This document shows positions 7,239 to 10,645 of a stretch of 10,645 bases of DNA, in pieces. The DNA lies in the NCBI RefSeq assembly GCF_000003605.2, contig NW_003140825.1, positions 248,640-259,284 on the forward strand, in the 5' to 3' direction. The position numbers and the translations under genes were made by a program. Each line of letters opens with the position of its first letter. The stretch's first letter is position 1. Below the pieces are notes generated by a model. That model did no database searches and had not been told where the DNA came from. It saw nothing but the letters and a program-made list of their open reading frames with translations. Origin of the DNA: Saccoglossus kowalevskii. Lineage: Eukaryota > Hemichordata > Enteropneusta > Harrimaniidae.

Positions 7239-7316
7239 TTGACTGTAGCGTATGATACATAACTGACAGCCTTCAAAGACCACTGAACATAAATAAATGC
7301 TAACTTGTCAGTGAGA

Positions 7317-7340
7317 TTTCATGCTCAGAAAAGCATGAAA
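7317..7340. repeat. Perfect 9-bp hairpin beside the minisatellite
   Basis: TTTCATGCT and AGCATGAAA are exact complements around a six-base loop (CAGAAA). The function is unknown and it may be chance. Confidence 0.4.
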
Positions 7341-7442
7341 CCATTCACAGTGTGTGATCTGACATGCAAAAGCTACAATTGATTGACCTTTTCATTGTTC
7401 TGTGTATATAGTAAATAATAAAATGAAATAAGATATTTAATA

Positions 7443-7462
7443 TGTGTTAGTGGGATAACACA
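7443..7462. repeat. 7-bp hairpin
   Basis: TGTGTTA and TAACACA flank a six-base loop. It is a short, probably incidental inverted repeat, recorded for completeness. Confidence 0.25.
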
Positions 7463-7626
7463 ATAAAATTACCACTTTTAATGAGGTGATTAATTGCATG
7501 TATTAATCTAAATAAAAGCTGAACTACAATTTATCCTAGACATGCTAGTATTGTTCATTCCAGCCTTTATACAAATGAGTTTATTTGATCCTGTACATAT
7601 ACAGAATTAATAGAATCCCATATTCC

Positions 7627-7854
7627 TAACCTTTTCACCACCAGTTCCCTCTTTTCATCACAAATATTGCCTCGTTTATAGTCTACACTTTCATTTAGAA
7701 GATAGAGAAAAAAAAATACACAAATTTTTGAGTGAAAATTGACTCATATTTCGTCTGTTAGCTCCGAAATTAGGGTTCATTTCCAGAAATATTGAAAAAT
7801 ATAAAAAATCTTCAGAATAAAAATGGGCAAGAAAGTCTAGTGGTGAAAAGGTTA
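7627..7854. mobile_element. Possible foldback element: 18-bp inverted repeats 192 bp apart
   Basis: TAACCTTTTCACCACCAG at 7627-7644 is the inverse complement of CTAGTGGTGAAAAGGTTA at 7837-7854 with one mismatch (17 of 18). Pyrimidine-rich similarity continues a little inward of both arms. No clear target duplication is visible and no coding capacity lies between. It may be a small MITE or two opposed copies of a longer dispersed repeat. Confidence 0.35.
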
Positions 7855-8105
7855 ATGGCCAAGGATCTGATTTCTCATACCATGGAAAACAATGCAAACA
7901 TCATCGACATACAAAACATCCATTGTAACAAAATTGAGAGAATCCAATCTACCACTGTGCCACACCCAAGGTATGATGCTAGCTATGCAAAGCAATCTAC
8001 CAATTACTGATAGATAAAAATTAAACCCATTGAGCCCAACAGCAAAAACATTTCCTATTCAATTATTTCCCCCAAATAAATGTGATTTATTAAACGAGTT
8101 TAGAG

Positions 8106-8395
8106 TGTCTGTGGCTGTGTGACTGGCTGTCTGTGAAAAATCTCAAAAACTGTGCACAAACATGAACCGGTTTGGGACATATTTATGCATATTAAGTAGC
8201 TAACTTGCATATTAATTATGTGATTGCAAAATCACAAAAAACAACCAAATGGATTTTGATCAAATTTGTTACCAAGGTAAGGTACCTTGGGATAAAATGC
8301 AGACATGATTAGTTTTGAGGTTATGTCCGCGCATATTAAGTAGCTAATTTGCATATTAATTTCATTTCAGTCTGTGTAACAAAATCTCTAAAAAG
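8106..8395 (+). repeat. Degenerate dispersed repeat with internal duplication (144-bp offset)
   Basis: A 31-bp motif beginning GCATATTAAGTAGCTAA and ending TTGCATATTAATT occurs at 8187-8217 and again at 8331-8361 with one difference (C/T). A CTGTCTGTG plus AAAATCTC module occurs at about 8128-8146 and again, degenerately, at about 8369-8388. Between the two 31-bp motifs are a 7-bp hairpin with a GCAA loop (8219-8236) and CCAAGGTA/TACCTTGG around AGG (8272-8290). The layout suggests a tandemly organised non-coding repeat or satellite-derived element. Similar modular repeats are, from memory, widespread in marine invertebrates, which I could not check. Confidence 0.5.
8272..8290. repeat. 8-bp perfect inverted repeat inside the dispersed repeat
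   Basis: CCAAGGTA and TACCTTGG flank AGG. The left arm creates AAG followed by GTAAGG, a splice-donor look-alike; I do not treat it as a splice site because of the palindrome and repeat context. Confidence 0.6.
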
Positions 8396-8825
8396 AAATA
8401 AATTTTGATCCAGAGTTTTGACTTTTTATTTATTTTTTTTTGGCTGAGGATTACTATATGACATGGCATCTAAGACTGTTTATAGATCTTTATACATAAA
8501 TTGCCACATTTACTTCAGTGACCTCAAACATGACCTTTAGGTCACACCTATCATTGTTGCCATAGAGGGCGTGCTTGAATTTTTAAATAAGCCAAAAAAA
8601 TATTTTGTTGAGCCTGACCACAATGTGGGTGTGTCTTTAATACACCATTCACTATTTTTCACTAGCATTTCAAATCTTTCTACACCATAATTTTTCGAGC
8701 CAAAATAGTATCATTTTCTTGAATATTTCTGTAATTCTTTTGTTTGTAATAGTGAATATATTTGGCAAAATATTTAATTTGTAAAAATTGACAGAAGTTT
8801 GTATAATTATTAATTATTCTGTTGT
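8396..8825. other. Non-coding AT-rich stretch
   Basis: Apart from the half-site cluster and a T8 run near 8432-8442, I see no exon, repeat or structured element. Confidence 0.4.
8519..8544. promoter_or_regulatory. Cluster of three nuclear-receptor-type half-sites
   Basis: TGACCT at 8519-8524 and 8531-8536 and AGGTCA at 8539-8544 are three exact core half-sites within 26 bp. The first pair is a direct repeat spaced by six bases; the second pair is everted, spaced by two. AGGTCA is the core recognised by many nuclear receptors (RXR partners, COUP-TF, ERR). Whether it acts as a response element or is part of an old dispersed repeat cannot be told from the sequence. Confidence 0.3.
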
Positions 8826-8880
8826 TACTGTAAAACCATTTATTTTCACTGACATTTAATTTTGATATTTTGATGTTTTT
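8826..8880 (+). mobile_element. Left arm of a second MITE-like copy
   Basis: It starts TACTGTAAAACC, and 8841-8876 matches 2470-2505 in the first element at 34 of 36 positions, in the same orientation. Both differences are G/A transitions. No right terminus (TTTACAGTA) is seen within 300 bp, so the copy is truncated or its far arm has diverged. It preserves the terminus TACTGTAAA better than the first copy. Confidence 0.45.
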
Positions 8881-10100
8881 AACGCATTTATGGTATAATA
8901 AATACGCAAATTAGTCATCTTAGGCATTGAACATTTAAAACTTGGGGGGGGGGCAGATTTATAAAAAATCTGCTGATTTATAAATACCGATACAACACAA
9001 TTTAATAAAGGCAAGCAAAAAAAATTTTTCATAAGAGTATTGTCCTTGAAAATACTTCTTTACCTGAGTTTCTAATGGTCAACCCCCTTGACAATTTAAC
9101 TAGGGCATTTAAAGATCTTTTAAGATACTGTTAAAAGGATGAATGGTGCCCTCATAGTCTTCTTTCTTGCGTCTTTCATTCAATTACTATTCTGATGAAA
9201 TTTCCATTCCCTATATAATACACTTCAAAAGAGATGCCATCTATTTGACTGTGTTTGTTGTTATGTAATACTACCTCTTGGATTGTTTTTAACTTTTCAA
9301 TGTTATAAGGAATTAAATTTAAAAAAATGTGCTCGCTTCTGAGTTTATTTGTGGCACTGGATTAGCTTGATTATAGGTGTGTGTCTAATCCAAATTATCT
9401 GAAATGGAAGTGATTTTTTACTTTGTTTTGCACATTGCCGAGAGCATTCATGGAGCTTTTAATATTGGACTTTTATTTGTGACTATTATGTTTAATGGTC
9501 TGAATTTGCATGAATTCTGGGAAATTCTGTGATAAAATTCAATGCTTTTCAATGATTGTTTTGGCTTCTCAAGTGCTGGCATATTTGAATTTTTTCCAAT
9601 GCTTTTGAATAGTGTTTGAATACACATGGTATCACAAAGATTCACTTCTGGTTCAAAAAAAAGAATTCTGGTGAATGTTTTTTTTTCCTGTAATGTGTTT
9701 CAATCCAGATCATCAACTATTTTGCACAATAAAGCTGTATAAATGCCCTTATTGTTAATTTTGAAAAAAAAAACAGATTTAAATCTTTATTGTCTTTAGG
9801 TGTTAATCAAATTATTTTGAAATAAACACAGTTTTGCAGTTTAATTTTATGTATGATAAAAATTGACTTTGATGCTATACTGAAAACCAATTAAAAGTAG
9901 ATTCAACAATAATTGAGTTCTTTCAATGTATATAATTTGTCTACCCTAAGGCGACCATCATGTACAATTTTGATATATTGAGTCAATTATTTTTCTGATA
10001 TTAAACAAGAGTGAAAAATGATATAGAAAAACAAAATTCATCTTTAATAATATTGCTGCTTTTCGCTTTAAATGACCCCGTGTTTCCTGTATGTAACTTT
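8881..10100. other. Long non-coding AT-rich stretch
   Basis: No supported exon or RNA gene was found. It holds a G10 tract at 8944-8953, an A8T5 run near 9019-9031 and several A- or T-runs (9653-9690, 9763-9773). One 65-codon minus-strand frame (9645-9448) has no splice or start context and is treated as chance. Confidence 0.4.
8944..8953 (+). repeat. G10 homopolymer
   Basis: Ten consecutive G in AT-rich DNA. The length may be affected by sequencing error. Confidence 0.8.
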
Positions 10101-10112
10101 ATTATTTTTATT

Positions 10113-10147
10113 AGTCCCCGTTTGGACGAAGTCCGAAAACGGGGACT
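10113..10147. repeat. Strong hairpin at the left edge of a dispersed repeat
   Basis: AGTCCCCGTTT and AAACGGGGACT form an 11-bp stem; inside it GGAC pairs with GTCC around GAA, with a two-base bulge. It lies directly before a GTCC-rich microsatellite. The hairpin plus GTCC order recurs, as far as I recall, as a common dispersed repeat in molluscs and other marine invertebrates. Confidence 0.6.
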
Positions 10148-10160
10148 TATAATTCGGTCT

Positions 10161-10192
10161 CCGTGCGTCCGTCCGTCCGTGCGTCCGTCCGG
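10161..10192 (+). repeat. GTCC-type microsatellite
   Basis: GTCC/GTGC units run for about 32 bp after the hairpin. They generate Arg-Pro-Ser-Val runs in open frames on both strands, which are artefacts. Confidence 0.8.
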
Positions 10193-10295
10193 AGTCATAT
10201 CAGAATCCCTTGGACCGATTCCGTTCATTCTTTGCATGTGCTTTATGTGGGACATACATGTATGCACATGCAGTGGTTTAGCGATTCGTTTCAAA

Positions 10296-10545
10296 ATGGC
10301 CGACTGGCAGCCATCTTGTTTTTTGAAAATGTTGTATTTTGGACATGCTTTGTCAGTTTTCATTCAAACTTGGTACATAGATTATACATGTTAGGATACA
10401 TGTCCATGATGATTTATTTCACAATTGGATCAAAGATGGCCGACTGGCAGCCATCTTGTTTTTTGAAAATGTTGTATTTTGGACATGCTTTGTCAGTTTT
10501 CGTTCAAATTTAGTACATAGATCATACATGTTAGGATACATGTCC
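10296..10545 (+). repeat. Tandem duplication of a 110-bp module (140-bp period)
   Basis: Bases 10296-10405 and 10436-10545 are near-identical: four differences in 110, all transitions, all in the last third. A 30-bp unrelated spacer separates them. Each copy starts ATGGCCGACTGGCAGCCATC and ends GGATACATGTCC. With the hairpin and the flanking GTCC arrays this forms one composite dispersed repeat of at least 520 bp. Open frames of 116-127 codons on both strands arise from this repeat and are not supported as genes. Confidence 0.85.
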
Positions 10546-10568
10546 CCGACCATCCGTGAGTTCCTGAG

Positions 10569-10635
10569 TCTGTCCGTCCGACCGTCCGTGTGTCCGACCG
10601 TCCGTGTGTCCATCTGTCTGTGCGTCAGTCTATCC
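10569..10635 (+). repeat. Second GTCC-type microsatellite, running to near the window end
   Basis: Degenerate GTCC, GACC and GTGT units continue to about 10635, on the same strand as the first array. The composite repeat may continue past the window. Confidence 0.7.
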
Positions 10636-10645
10636 AAAGATCATA

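Larger units (their letters stand above)
7239..8100. other. Non-coding AT-rich stretch containing a foldback inverted repeat
   Basis: There are no supported exons. Two overlapping open frames on opposite strands (7897-7691 minus and 7792-8010 plus) lack splice support and known motifs. The notable content is the inverted repeat at 7627-7854, described separately, and several AATAAA words near 7290-7520. Confidence 0.4.

Noticed and set aside
7691-8010. Overlapping 68- and 72-codon frames on opposite strands
   Set aside because: No start context, splice signals or motifs; part of the sequence is one arm of the inverted repeat.
8277-8282. GTAAGG splice donor
   Set aside because: It lies in the arm of an inverted repeat within a dispersed repeat, and no upstream acceptor with an open frame was found.
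9448-9645. 65-codon minus-strand frame
   Set aside because: No start context, splice signals or recognisable motif; the length is within chance for this composition.
10001-10513. Open frames of 116-127 codons on both strands
   Set aside because: They overlap each other on both strands, run through the GTCC microsatellite (Arg-Pro-Ser-Val runs) and the 110-bp tandem module, and have no splice or start context. They are repeat artefacts.
10419-10637. 72-codon minus-strand frame
   Set aside because: It consists of the degenerate GTCC array and the tandem module; composition is repetitive and not protein-like.

Overview
The window looks like AT-rich, CpG-poor, intron- and repeat-laden nuclear DNA of an animal, most likely a marine invertebrate. 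A bivalve-like mollusc or other lophotrochozoan is my best guess. The grounds are GT/AG-type splice signals, no long ORFs, frequent ACATGTA words, short TA-flanked inverted-repeat elements, a hairpin plus (GTCC)n dispersed repeat, and a large minisatellite. The species call is inference. There is no bacterial gene organisation, no tRNA or rRNA, no CRISPR array and no complete protein-coding gene. All gene calls are exon fragments judged by splice signals, open frames and phase.

Left part (1-3450). A short plus-strand piece at 94-173 carries a YGTH motif like the MACPF/perforin signature and ends at a stop. On the minus strand a two-exon gene tail is plausible: an exon at 1251-1186 and a terminal exon from 530 to a stop at 325-323, with AATAAA at 275-270. 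A CpG- and motif-rich patch at 2290-2440 (NRF1-like, E-box and forkhead-like sites) is the best promoter candidate. To its right lie a TA-flanked MITE-like element (2456-2658) and two plus-strand candidate exons (2901-3079 and 3380-3438) with good acceptors and GTAAGT donors. The patch therefore sits between a minus-strand gene on its left and a plus-strand gene on its right, as a shared head-to-head promoter would.

Middle (3450-7240). The DNA is mostly AT-rich and non-coding, with a G-quadruplex-type run, microsatellites, a 22-bp perfect palindrome and one coding-like minus-strand segment (5752-5601). The dominant object is a 32-bp minisatellite at 5862-7146. It has 40 countable units and decayed edge copies. 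The units fall into four sequence types grouped in blocks, and most carry an exact GCCACCATGG (Kozak-type) word.

Right part (7240-10645). This is repeat-derived and intergenic or intronic DNA: a 17/18 inverted repeat (7627/7854), a dispersed repeat with a duplicated 31-bp motif 144 bp apart (8106-8395), a triple nuclear-receptor half-site cluster (8519-8544), a second partial copy of the MITE-like arm (8826-8880), and at the end a 35-nt hairpin, (GTCC)n arrays and a 110-bp tandem duplication that runs toward the window edge.

No pathway or operon can be assembled from the window. The most unusual object is the minisatellite and its periodic 28-codon ORF tiling.
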